Below, piece by piece: positions 24,127 to 32,260 of a stretch of 64,000 bases of DNA. The translations under genes were made by a program, and so were the position numbers. The notes under the pieces are model-generated. The model worked only from the letters and a program-made list of their open reading frames with translations, was not told the origin of the DNA and searched no databases. Position 1 is the stretch's first letter. Each line of letters starts with the position of its first letter. This DNA comes from JBBRHQ01 sp963725315 (GTDB taxonomy: Bacteria; Actinomycetota; Thermoleophilia; Solirubrobacterales; 70-9). The stretch spans positions 186,001 to 250,000 of the forward strand of contig CAVRYA010000007.1 of NCBI GenBank assembly GCA_963725315.1, in the 5' to 3' direction.

Positions 24127-25420
24127 AGGCTCCGACCTCCACATCAAGGTGGGGACGAGGCCGATCGTCCGCATCGACGGCAAGCTCGGCCCACTGGAGG
24201 GCTACGAGGAGGCCCTCAGCGCCGAGGAGACCGAGAAGGCCTTCCACGACATCGCCGAGACGCGCTCGCTGACCGAGTTCGAGGAGGTCGGGGAGGCCGA
24301 CTTCGCCTACTCGATTCCCTCCTCGGCCCGCTTCCGTGTCAGCGCCTTCAAGCAGCGCGGCGCGGTCTCGATCGTCTGCCGCGCGATCCCCTTCAGCATC
24401 CGGACGATCACCGAGCTCGGCCTCCCGGACGTGGTCCGCAAGCTGGCCGAGGAGCCCCGCGGGATCATCCTCCTCACCGGCACCACCGGTTCCGGGAAGT
24501 CCACCACCCTGGCGGCGATGGTCGACCACATCAACGCCACCCGATCGCGTCACATCGTCACCCTCGAGGACCCGATCGAGTACCTGCACCGCGACCGGCT
24601 CTCGATCATCAACCAGCGCGAGGTCGGCGCTGACACCGAGAGCTTCGGCCGGGCGATGCGCAGGGTGCTGCGCCAGGACCCCGACGTGATCCTGATCGGC
24701 GAGATGCGCGACGAGGAGACCGTGCGCACGGCGCTCTCCGCCGCGGAGACCGGCCACCTCGTCTTCTCGACCCTGCACACCCTGGACGCGACCGAGACGA
24801 TCAACCGGATCATCGACTTCTTCCCGCCCCACCTCCAGCAGCAGGCGCGGGTGATGCTGGCCTCGACCCTGAAGGGCGCGATCTCGCAGCGGCTGATCCC
24901 GCGGATCAACGGGGTCGGGAGGGTGGCGGCGGCCGAGATCATGGTCGCGACCGGGAGGGTCAAGGACCTGATCCTGCAGCCTGAAGAGACCGGGAAGATC
25001 ACCCAGGTGATCGCCGAGGGCGCCTACTACGGGATGAGGACCTTCGACCAGGACCTCCTCGACCACGTCTTCGCCGGGCGGGTCAGCGTCGAGGTCGCCC
25101 TCGAGGCCGCCTCGCGACCGCACGACTTCAAGCTGATGCTCGAGGCGGGCGGGCAGCGGGCCAGCGGGATCGAGCAGCTCGACGCCGGCCGCGGGCCGGC
25201 GGGAGCGGACGGCAACGGCGCCGAGGCGCCGGCGGCCTTCCCGCCCCCGGTCGAGGCTGCCCCTCCCCCCGCGGTGCCCCAAGCCCAACCCGCCGCCGCA
25301 GCGGCGGCCGCGCCGGTGAGCTCTCTCCCGCCGGCGGGTCAGGCCCAAACGCCGGCACCGGCGCCGGCCGCCCCTGCGGCGCCCGAGCCTCCCCCGGGCC
25401 ACGAGAGCCCGCCGGGCTAG
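24083..25420 (+). CDS. pilT: Type IV pilus retraction ATPase PilT (paralogue 1, with Pro/Ala-rich tail)
   Basis: 445 aa. A hexameric cytoplasmic ATPase that powers pilus retraction. The N-terminal PAS-like domain has SDLHIKVGTRPIVRIDG. The Walker A motif is GTTGSGKST (about 132-140), the Asp box VTLEDPIEYLH, the Walker B region DPDVILIGEMRDEET and the His box TGHLVFSTLHT. The PilT-type GMRTFDQDL is near residue 315. The last 85 residues are an unusual Ala/Pro/Gln-rich low-complexity tail not normal for PilT. It overlaps the GNAT gene and starts the pilus gene run. Confidence 0.95.
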   Translation: MLDMDAALRRLVELEGSDLHIKVGTRPIVRIDGKLGPLEGYEEALSAEETEKAFHDIAETRSLTEFEEVGEADFAYSIPSSARFRVSAFKQRGAVSIVCRAIPFSIRTITELGLPDVVRKLAEEPRGIILLTGTTGSGKSTTLAAMVDHINATRSRHIVTLEDPIEYLHRDRLSIINQREVGADTESFGRAMRRVLRQDPDVILIGEMRDEETVRTALSAAETGHLVFSTLHTLDATETINRIIDFFPPHLQQQARVMLASTLKGAISQRLIPRINGVGRVAAAEIMVATGRVKDLILQPEETGKITQVIAEGAYYGMRTFDQDLLDHVFAGRVSVEVALEAASRPHDFKLMLEAGGQRASGIEQLDAGRGPAGADGNGAEAPAAFPPPVEAAPPPAVPQAQPAAAAAAAPVSSLPPAGQAQTPAPAPAAPAAPEPPPGHESPPG

Positions 25421-25433
25421 AACGTCCGTCCAG

Positions 25434-26035
25434 ATGAGGGACAAGCTCAACAACAGCCCGATCGCCCAGGTCGCGCTCATCGCGATCCTGCTCGGGGCCG
25501 GCGCCTTCTTCCTGCTGAGCAGCCAGGGGGAGGGGGCGACTCCGCGAGCGCGCCGCCGACCACCGTGCCGACTGGCGCCGCCCCTGCGACCCCGAGCGCC
25601 GCGACAGGGACCGCGCTTCCCACCGACACCGCCGGGACGGCCAGTGCGGCGACCGCCGCCTCCTCGGTGCCGGTGCCGCCGCTGCCGGCGCCCGTGAGGC
25701 GCGCCTATGCCGCCGGCCAGACCGTCGTCCTGCTGGTGGTCCGCGGCGGCGGCGTCGACGATGAGCTGGTCGCCCCGGTGGTGCGACGGCTGAAGGCGGT
25801 CGGTGGCCTCGCGGTCTCCATCACGTCCGCCAAGCACATCGCCCGCTACGCGGCGATCACCCTCGGCGTCGACGTCAACCGCGTCCCGGCGCTGGTCGTG
25901 GCCAGGCCGCGCCCGCTCAGCGGCGGCACCCCGCAGGCGACCGTCAGCTACGGCTTCCAGAGCCCGGCGGCGATCGTCCAGGCGGTGGTCGATGCCTCCT
26001 ACAACGGACCCGCGGCGACCTATCACCCGAACTAG
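25434..26035 (+). pseudogene. Membrane-anchored protein of the pilus cluster, frameshift at a G run
   Basis: Starting at ATG 25434, residues 10-30 are one transmembrane helix (AQVALIAILLGAGAFFLL). The frame breaks at the G runs 25526-25530 and 25532-25536. In the next frame a Thr/Ala/Pro linker leads to a soluble domain (QTVVLLVVRGGGVDDELVA, VNRVPALVVARP, FQSPAAIVQAVVDA) ending at 26035. That domain has a thioredoxin-like alternation but no CxxC. The repaired product would be about 200 aa. It lies between pilT1 and pilB, so it probably serves the pilus machine. Confidence 0.68.
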
Positions 26036-26055
26036 GGAGCGGGGCGGAGGCTCGG

Positions 26056-27866
26056 ATGAGCAACGAGCAGTACCCCAGTCATCTGCGACCGGTCCCCGAC
26101 TCGGGCGACTCGACGGCGCCTGTTCCGGAGCAGCCCGAGAGCAGCGGACCGATCGGGCTGACGGCGCCGATGCGGCGCCGGCGCTCGGCCGGGTTCACAA
26201 CAGACGTGCTCATGGAGTTGGGCTACGCGACACCCGAGCGGGTCGCCCAGGCGATCGAGGAGGCCCGCACCGCCGGTGCCCCGCCGGAGGCGCTGCTGCA
26301 TGGTCGAGGGTGCGATCAGCGGCGATCAGCTCTCGCGGGCGATCGCCGAGCGCTACGGCCTCGACCACGTCGACCTCTCGCTCTACCAGGTGGACATTGC
26401 CGCCGCTGCGCTGTTTCCCGCTCAGCACCGCCCGCCGCTACCTGGCGGTGCCGATCGGCTTCCTCGACCAGCAGACCCTGCTGGTGGCGATGTCGGACCC
26501 CGGCAACGTCCTCGCCGTCGACGACATCAAGATCGCGACCGGGCTGGAGTGCCGGGTCGCGGTCGCCGCCGAGGACGACCTCGAGGCGCTGCTCGGGCGC
26601 CTCAACACGCTGCAGAACACAGCCACCGAGGCGATCATCCAGGAGGAGGAACGGGCGCAGGGCGAGGAGGGGGCCGACCTGGCATCGGTCTCCGAGCTGC
26701 AGGCCAGCGCCGAGGACGCGCCGGTGATCAAGCTCGTCTACAGCATCCTCGGGCAGGCCGTGGCCGAGGGAGCATCCGACATCCACCTCGAGCCCGAGGA
26801 AGGGGAGATGCGGGTGCGCTTCCGGGTCGACGGCGTGCTGAGGGAGACCGCGCACGTGCCGAAGCGGATGATCAGCGCGGTGATCTCGCGAATCAAGATC
26901 ATGAGCGACCTCGACATCGCCGAGAAGCGCGTCCCCCAGGACGGGCGGGTCAGCGTCGCGGTCGAGGAGCGCCGGGTGGACCTGCGCGTGACCACGCTGC
27001 CGACCCAGCGCGGCGAGGGAGCGACGATCCGCATCCTCGACAACGAGAACGCCCAGTTCGACCTCGACTCGCTGGGCATGGAGGGGATGGCGCTCGACGT
27101 CTTCCAGACCTCCTTCCACCGCCCCTACGGCGCCGTGCTGGTCACCGGGCCCACCGGCTCGGGGAAGTCGACCACCCTCTACGCGGCACTCCAGGACCTG
27201 AACGGGATCGAGAAGAAGATCATCACGATCGAGGACCCGGTCGAGTACAGGATCGACGGAATCAACCAGATGAACGTCAACCGAAAGGCCGGTCTCGACT
27301 TCGCCACCGGCCTGCGCTCGATCCTGCGCGCCGACCCCGACATCGTCATGGTCGGCGAGATCCGCGACTCCGAGACGGCGCGGATCGCAATCGAGGCGGC
27401 GCTGACCGGGCACATGATGCTGACCACGCTGCACACCAACGACGCCCCGGGGGCGATCTCGCGACTGGGCAAGATGGGGATCGAGGCGTTCCTGACTGCC
27501 TCCTCGGTCGATTGCGTGGTGGCCCAGCGGCTGGCGCGAAAGCTCTGCCCGCACTGCAAGCGGCGGGCGATCATCCCGGTCGCGCTCCTGGTCGAGAACG
27601 GCGTCCGGCTTGGGACCGACGTCGAGGGCTACGAGCCGGTCGGCTGCGGGCGCTGCGGCGGCAACGGCTACCGCGGCCGAGTCGGCGTCTACTCGGTGAT
27701 GCACATGAGCGAGCAGCTCAAGGAGATGACGGTCAGCGGAGCGCCAGAGTCCGAGATCGCCGCAGTCGCCCGCCAGGAGGGCATGCAGACACTGCGCGAG
27801 GACGGCCTCGCCAAGGTCCGCGCCGGGCTGACAAGCTTCGAGGAGATCCTGCGGGTCACCGCCTAA
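26056..27866 (+). pseudogene. pilB: Type IV pilus assembly ATPase PilB (GspE family), two frameshifts
   Basis: The extension ATPase. From ATG 26056 the MshE-N-like domain begins (LMELGYATPERVAQAI). The frame shifts by one base near 26298-26301 and again at the CCC run 26417-26419, after which it is open to 27866. The conserved parts are intact: SDIHLEPEEGEMRVRFRVDG, Walker A GPTGSGKSTTLY, Asp box TIEDPVEYRI, Walker B DPDIVMVGEIRDSETA, HMMLTTLHTNDAPG, and the C-terminal tetra-Cys zinc site (CPHCKRR; CGRCGGNGYRG). The intact product would be about 603 aa. Both events look like single extra bases. PilB is the only extension ATPase here, so consensus error is favoured. Confidence 0.88.
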
Positions 27867-27898
27867 AGTCGGTCCCGGGGAGGGCCGATGTAGGGGCC

Positions 27899-29017
27899 AT
27901 GGAATTCGATTTCGCCGGCGTCCTGCGGGGCATGGTCGAGGCCGGCGCCTCCGACGTCCACCTGACCGCCGGCTTCCCGCCGGCGATCCGGGTCAAGGGC
28001 CGGATCGTGCCGATGGAGAACTACGGGCCGCTCGACCCCCAGCAGACGCGCGAGGTCGTCTACAGCATCCTCAACGACGACCAGCGCAAGCGCTTCGAGA
28101 ACAACCAGCAGCTTGACTTCGCCTACGCGATCCCGAACGTCGCCCGGTTCCGGGTCAACACCTTCTTCCAGCGCGGGGCGATCAGCGCCGCCTTCCGGCG
28201 GGTCCCCCACCAGATTCCCGACCTCGGCTCGCTGCGGGTGCCGGAGGTGCTGCGCGACTTCACCCGCAAGCCGCGCGGCTTCATCCTCGTCACCGGGCCG
28301 ACCGGCTCGGGCAAGTCGACGACGCTGGCGGCGATGGTCGACGTGATCAACTCCGAGCGCGAGGACCACATCCTGACGATCGAGGACCCGATCGAGTTCC
28401 TCCACACGCACAAGCGCTCGATCGTCAACCAGCGCGAGATCGGCGCCGATGCGATCGACTTCGCCCTGGGGCTGAAGGGCGCCCTGCGCCAGGACCCCGA
28501 CGTGATCCTGGTCGGCGAGATGCGCGACCTGGAGACGATCTCGACCGCCCTGACCGCGGCCGAGACCGGCCACCTGGTCTTCGCCACCCTGCACACTCAG
28601 TCGACCGCGCAGACGGTCGACCGGATCATCGACGTATTCCCGCCCGAGCAGCAGGGGCAGGTCCGCACCCAGCTCTCGATCGCCCTGCAGGGGATCGTCA
28701 CCCAGCAGCTCCTGCCGACCGCGGACGGCACCGGCAGGGTGGTCGCCACCGAGGTCCTCGTCCCGACCCCGGCGATCCGCAACCTGATCCGCGAGTCGAA
28801 GTCGCACCAGATCTACGCCGCGATCCAGACCTCGGGCTCGGTCGGGATGCAGACGATGGACGCCGACCTGGCCCGCCTCGTCAGGCTGGGCACGATCACC
28901 CCAGAGCTCGCCCAGCAGCGCGCCTCGGTCCCCGAGGAGCTCTCGCGCCTGCTCGCTTCCGGTGGGATCGAGGCAGCCCAGATCTCGCCGCAGCCCGTGG
29001 CGGGAATGGTCGGCTAG
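27899..29017 (+). CDS. pilT: Type IV pilus retraction ATPase PilT (paralogue 2)
   Basis: 372 aa from ATG 27899, preceded by a GGGGAGG about 20 nt upstream. It has standard PilT architecture: SDVHLTAGFPPAIRVKGRIV, Walker A GPTGSGKST (about 132-140), ILTIEDPIEFLH, DPDVILVGEMRDLET, TGHLVFATLHTQS and GMQTMDADLARL. Compared with paralogue 1 it lacks the long low-complexity tail and is the more canonical PilT. Located between pilB and pilC. Two PilT-like motors flanking PilB allow separate retraction modes, an inference from other T4P systems. Confidence 0.95.
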   Translation: MEFDFAGVLRGMVEAGASDVHLTAGFPPAIRVKGRIVPMENYGPLDPQQTREVVYSILNDDQRKRFENNQQLDFAYAIPNVARFRVNTFFQRGAISAAFRRVPHQIPDLGSLRVPEVLRDFTRKPRGFILVTGPTGSGKSTTLAAMVDVINSEREDHILTIEDPIEFLHTHKRSIVNQREIGADAIDFALGLKGALRQDPDVILVGEMRDLETISTALTAAETGHLVFATLHTQSTAQTVDRIIDVFPPEQQGQVRTQLSIALQGIVTQQLLPTADGTGRVVATEVLVPTPAIRNLIRESKSHQIYAAIQTSGSVGMQTMDADLARLVRLGTITPELAQQRASVPEELSRLLASGGIEAAQISPQPVAGMVG

Positions 29018-29026
29018 GGAGCGGCG

Positions 29027-30271
29027 GTGGCCACGGCGACGACCTTCGCGTTCCGGGCGATGGACCTCGCCGGGATCAGCTCGAGCGGCGAGGTCCAGGC
29101 CGACTCGAAGGCTCAGGTCTCCGAGCAGCTACGCCAGCGCGGCCTGATCGTCCTCGACGTATCGGAGAAGTCGAGCCCCTTCAACATCGAGGACGTCTTC
29201 AAGCGCTGGCAGGGGGTGAAGACCCGTGAGCTGGCGATCTTCGCCCGCCAGTTCGCGACCCTCGTCTCCTCCGGGATGCCGATGCTTCGCACCCTGCAGA
29301 CCCTCTCCGAGCAGAGCGAGGACGAGCTGCTGAAGGAGGCGATCACCGACCTCCACGACGACGTCGAGGCCGGCAGCTCGCTGGAGGCGGCGATGGAGCG
29401 CCACCCGAAGGTCTTCGACCGCCTGATGCGCTCGATGGTGCGCTCGGGGGAGCAGTCGGGGCGCCTCGACGACGCGCTGGAGCGAATCGCCTTCCACCTG
29501 GAGAAGATGGACACCCTGCGCCGTCAGGTGCGCTCGGCGCTGATGTACCCGGCCTTCGTCTTCGTCTTCGCGATCCTCGTCCTGCTGGCGGTGGTGATGT
29601 TCATCATCCCCGTCTTCGTCGGCGTCTTCAACCAGCTCGCCGAGGAGACGCCCGGGGTCAGCGCCGAGCTGCCGCTGCCCACCCAGATCTGCGTCGTCGT
29701 CTCCGACGCCCTCACCGGCTACTGGTTCATCCTCTTCCCGGCGCTGGCGGCGATCGCGATCGCCCTGCTGCGCTGGAAGAAGACCGACCGCGGCCGCGCC
29801 GTCTGGGACCGCACCAAGCTGCGGATCCCCTTCAAGATCGGCGACGTGGTGCAGAAGGTCGCCCTGGCCCGCTGGTCGCGCACCTTCTCCGGCGCGATCT
29901 CCTCCGGCGTGCCGATGCTGCAGGCGATCAAGCTGACCGGCGACACCTCCGGCAACGTCGTGGTCGAGAACGCGATGGAGGAGATGTACTCCTCGGTCAA
30001 GAAGGGCGGCTCGATCGCCGGCCCGATCGAGGCCGAGCCGATCTTCCCGGCGATGGTCTCCCACATGGTCGCGGTCGGCGAGGAGACCGGCCAGCTCGAG
30101 CACATGCTGACCAAGATCGCCGACTTCTACGAGACCGAGGTCGACGCCAAGGTCAAGGCCCTCACCTCCCTGATCGAGCCGCTGATGATCTGCTTCGTCG
30201 GCGGCGTGGTCGGCTTCATCGTGATCGCGATGTACCTGCCGATCTTCACGATCTACAACAACATCCGCTAG
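29027..30271 (+). CDS. pilC: Type IV pilus inner-membrane platform protein PilC
   Basis: 414 aa, GTG start, 9 nt after pilT2. A GspF/PilC-family protein with duplicated cytoplasmic T2SSF domains: the first around ELAIFARQFATLVSSGMPML (about 66-85), the second around ARWSRTFSGAISSGVPML. Three transmembrane helices are visible: residues about 170-196, about 225-245 and a C-terminal one ending FIVIAMYLPIFTIYNNIR. It forms the platform that couples PilB/PilT motion to pilin insertion. Last gene of the plus-strand motor operon. Confidence 0.95.
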   Translation: MATATTFAFRAMDLAGISSSGEVQADSKAQVSEQLRQRGLIVLDVSEKSSPFNIEDVFKRWQGVKTRELAIFARQFATLVSSGMPMLRTLQTLSEQSEDELLKEAITDLHDDVEAGSSLEAAMERHPKVFDRLMRSMVRSGEQSGRLDDALERIAFHLEKMDTLRRQVRSALMYPAFVFVFAILVLLAVVMFIIPVFVGVFNQLAEETPGVSAELPLPTQICVVVSDALTGYWFILFPALAAIAIALLRWKKTDRGRAVWDRTKLRIPFKIGDVVQKVALARWSRTFSGAISSGVPMLQAIKLTGDTSGNVVVENAMEEMYSSVKKGGSIAGPIEAEPIFPAMVSHMVAVGEETGQLEHMLTKIADFYETEVDAKVKALTSLIEPLMICFVGGVVGFIVIAMYLPIFTIYNNIR

Positions 30272-30287
30272 GGCGGCTCGTGCGGGT

Positions 30288-30677
30288 TCAGCGTTTACGG
30301 AAATGCAGCGGTGGGCCGAGGCGGAAGCCCGACTGGTGCCAGCTGACCGCGTAGCGGCCGCTGAAGCGGTGGGGGAAATGCCTGGCGAAGTCGATCTTGC
30401 TGGCGAAGATGCCGTGATTGGCTCGGTCGAGGTGGAAACTGTCGCAGTCGCGCGGATGGCGCGGCGGCTTGACGCAGAGCTGGTAGCGGCCGCGGAAGCT
30501 GAAGGTGCGGACGATCAACTTGACCCGGCCGTGCTGGCGGGTGATCGCGGTGCAGTAGTCGCCGGTCGGGGAGCAGTAGCTGTCGATCGTCCTCATTCGG
30601 GCCCCGACAGCCGAGGGCACGGCAAGCGAGCAGAGCATCGCTGCGGTGAGGGCTAAGGGAGCGAGGGCCTTTCTCAC
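30288..30677 (-). CDS. Small secreted four-cysteine protein A
   Basis: 129 aa from GTG 30677, chosen because a typical signal peptide follows (LAPLALTAAMLCSLAVPSAVG). The mature part has four cysteines in two pairs, YCSPTGDYC and LCVKPPRHPRDC, then a GRYAVSWHQSGFRLGP ending. The same cysteine plan and the GRYxVxW motif occur in the divergent neighbour at 30814, so the two are paralogues. Likely two disulfides and a compact beta domain outside the cell. Located inside the pilus region. No named family recognised. Confidence 0.72.
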   Translation of the reverse strand: MRKALAPLALTAAMLCSLAVPSAVGARMRTIDSYCSPTGDYCTAITRQHGRVKLIVRTFSFRGRYQLCVKPPRHPRDCDSFHLDRANHGIFASKIDFARHFPHRFSGRYAVSWHQSGFRLGPPLHFRKR

Positions 30678-30813
30678 GCTGTCCAGACTTTCACCGCGGT
30701 GGCGCACGGTCAAGCGATCGATCGGGCTGGAGCGGACGGATGGCCGACAGCGGCTGGCCGGCGACGCCATCGAGGTCTAGGCTCGCCCCAGGCAAACGAA
30801 CGTGGAGGGCACG

Positions 30814-31185
30814 ATGAAGCGGATCCTGATTCTCACCCCCCTTTTCCTTCTGGCCCTGCTCGGGTATGCGGAAGGCGCCTCGGCGAAGCGGTTCTCCACG
30901 TACATCACCTGCGGGCACCCGCGCCACCACGACAAGGTCTGCGTCGGCGGCGACGCGCCCTCCGCGGTGTTCCGCGCCTTCCGGCACGCGAACGTCGGCT
31001 ACCGCCTCTGCGTGCGCAACCCGAACGGGCGCCATCACTGCCGCTCCGAGCAGACCGGGGCCCGGGGTCGGCGCGACTTCGTCCCGATCGCCTCCGGAAC
31101 GGTGGGTCGTTACGTGGTCACCTGGAAGATCGGGGGCGTGGTGATCGACCGCGACTCGTACCGCCTGATCCCCGAGCCGGCGTAG
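30814..31185 (+). CDS. Small secreted four-cysteine protein B
   Basis: 123 aa from ATG 30814 with GGAGG 8 nt upstream. The signal peptide (RILILTPLFLLALLGYAEGASA) is followed by a mature domain with cysteine pairs ITCGHPRHHDKVC and LCVRNPNGRHHC. It ends GRYVVTWKIGGVVIDRDSYRL. It is paralogous to, and divergent from, protein A at 30288-30677. A TAGGCT at about 30779 with a leader carrying the ribosome-binding site is a possible promoter. Function unknown; its position between pilC and the pilin suggests a surface or pilus-associated role. Confidence 0.72.
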   Translation: MKRILILTPLFLLALLGYAEGASAKRFSTYITCGHPRHHDKVCVGGDAPSAVFRAFRHANVGYRLCVRNPNGRHHCRSEQTGARGRRDFVPIASGTVGRYVVTWKIGGVVIDRDSYRLIPEPA

Positions 31186-31198
31186 CTCTCCCTCCTCG

Positions 31199-31245
31199 TC
31201 GAGTGGACGAAATCCGCTGATATAGAGCTGATTTCGGCCACTCGA
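31199..31245. repeat. Large inverted repeat downstream of the secreted-protein gene
   Basis: TCGAGTGGACGAAATC (31199-31214) pairs with GATTTCGGCCACTCGA (31230-31245), 16-bp arms with one mismatch around a 15-nt spacer. It could fold as a terminator hairpin (no T-run follows) or serve as a protein-binding dyad. The next 195 bases (31246-31440) hold nothing else I recognise. Confidence 0.6.
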
Positions 31246-31483
31246 CCGGCTGGGCGCGGCCCGGCGGCTGGACGTTCGTGCCAGGCGGCCTGGACGGCTG
31301 TTCGGGGCAGTAACGGGCCGGTTCGAAAGTCGGCGCGAATCGGGCCTCGAAAGCGCCGAAACCGCTCGGTATTCGCGAGATTCCTCAGCGGATCTGGGCG
31401 GGATCCCTACTGAGAAGTGAGGATCGGGTCGGGGCCGCAAGGGTCGATACATCAGGCATGTTCAATCGGCCAGGCCCAAGGTG

Positions 31484-31563
31484 CCAAAGGCAAACCCGCC
31501 GCGAGGCGGAGGCGCAAAGCCAGCGGGACTCCATCCGGAGTCAGCCGGGCTTCCACCGGGGTC
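31484..31563 (+). ncRNA. Cyclic di-GMP-I (GEMM) riboswitch upstream of the pilin gene
   Basis: The conserved GEMM core is present in order: AAAGGCAAACC, then a stem capped by a GNRA tetraloop (CCGCC-GCGA-GGCGG), then GGCGCAAAGCC. A second hairpin (GACTCC-atcc-GGAGTC) and the 3' part AGCCGGGCTTCCACCGGGG follow; the latter corresponds to the tetraloop-receptor side of the Vc2-type aptamer. It ends about 65 nt before the pilin start codon. It is predicted to bind cyclic di-GMP and control pilin expression. An expression platform cannot be fixed by eye. Confidence 0.85.
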
Positions 31564-31629
31564 GCAAGACACCCACTGGGGGACACCAGCGGGGCACTGG
31601 CAAAACAGATAGGTCCATAGGAGGTACCT

Positions 31630-32094
31630 ATGCTGCTGCATAAGCTCCGCGAGCGGGCCGGTGCCCGTTTCAAGGGTGAGGGCGAGGCCGGGTTCACCCT
31701 GGTCGAGCTCCTGGTCGTGATGCTGATCCTCGGCATCCTGGCTGCGATCGCGATTCCCGCCTTCTTCAACCAGAAGGAGAAGGCCAACGACTCGCAGGCG
31801 AAGGCCTACGCGCACTCCGCCCAGGTGGCAATGGAGACCTTCGCCACCGACAACGGGGGTAGCTACACCGGGGCCAACGTTGGCGCGTTGACCACGATTG
31901 AGCCGACGCTGACCGGCGCCGGCGGCAACCTCAACCCGACCGTTCAGGGCCCGCAGGCGTACACGATCGCCGTCACTTCACCGGTGACGAGCAACGTGTT
32001 CTCGATCACTCGGGGCGCCAACGGGACGCTTACCTACACCTGCACCCAGGGTGGGCAGGGCGGCTGTCCGACCGGGGGCAACTGGGGCCAGTAG
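31630..32094 (+). CDS. pilA: Type IV major pilin (prepilin)
   Basis: 154 aa. The leader is MLLHKLRERAGARFKGEGEAG, cleaved by PilD after G21. The mature protein begins FTLVELLVVMLILGILAAI with the essential Glu5, then a globular domain with two cysteines near the C-terminus (YTCTQGGQGGC) forming a short disulfide loop. A strong GGAGGT ribosome-binding site lies 5 nt before the ATG. It is preceded by a c-di-GMP-I riboswitch and followed by a strong hairpin, so it is probably a monocistronic, highly expressed gene. Confidence 0.95.
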   Translation: MLLHKLRERAGARFKGEGEAGFTLVELLVVMLILGILAAIAIPAFFNQKEKANDSQAKAYAHSAQVAMETFATDNGGSYTGANVGALTTIEPTLTGAGGNLNPTVQGPQAYTIAVTSPVTSNVFSITRGANGTLTYTCTQGGQGGCPTGGNWGQ

Positions 32095-32142
32095 TCGGCT
32101 GACCCAGAGCTGAGCCTGTGATCACGACAGGCTCCACGCGGA

Positions 32143-32174
32143 GCGAGGGCGGGCCCACCCGGGCCCGCCCTCGC
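32143..32174 (+). terminator. Strong hairpin downstream of the pilin gene
   Basis: A perfect 14-bp stem, GCGAGGGCGGGCCC (32143-32156) with GGGCCCGCCCTCGC (32161-32174), and a 4-nt loop. No T-run follows, as is common for high-GC actinobacterial terminators. Confidence 0.6.
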
Positions 32175-32260
32175 GCGTCCGCGCACACTGACACTGGGAG
32201 GCTGCCCCGAGTCCCGCGGGCTAAGGCCTGGGGCCGGGGCGCCGATAGGAACTCTTGACG

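Noticed and set aside
25526..25536. Phase-variable G run switching the anchored pilus-region protein
   Set aside because: Other frameshifts in the window sit in unrelated genes and in runs as short as three bases, which fits consensus error better.
23987..26026. 679-codon minus-strand frame opposite pilT1
   Set aside because: No recognisable domain and opposite a conserved ATPase; shadow of high-GC coding.
31320..31360. tRNA-like GGTTCGAAAG sequence
   Set aside because: No acceptor stem, anticodon arm or flanking T-stem pairing can be formed.
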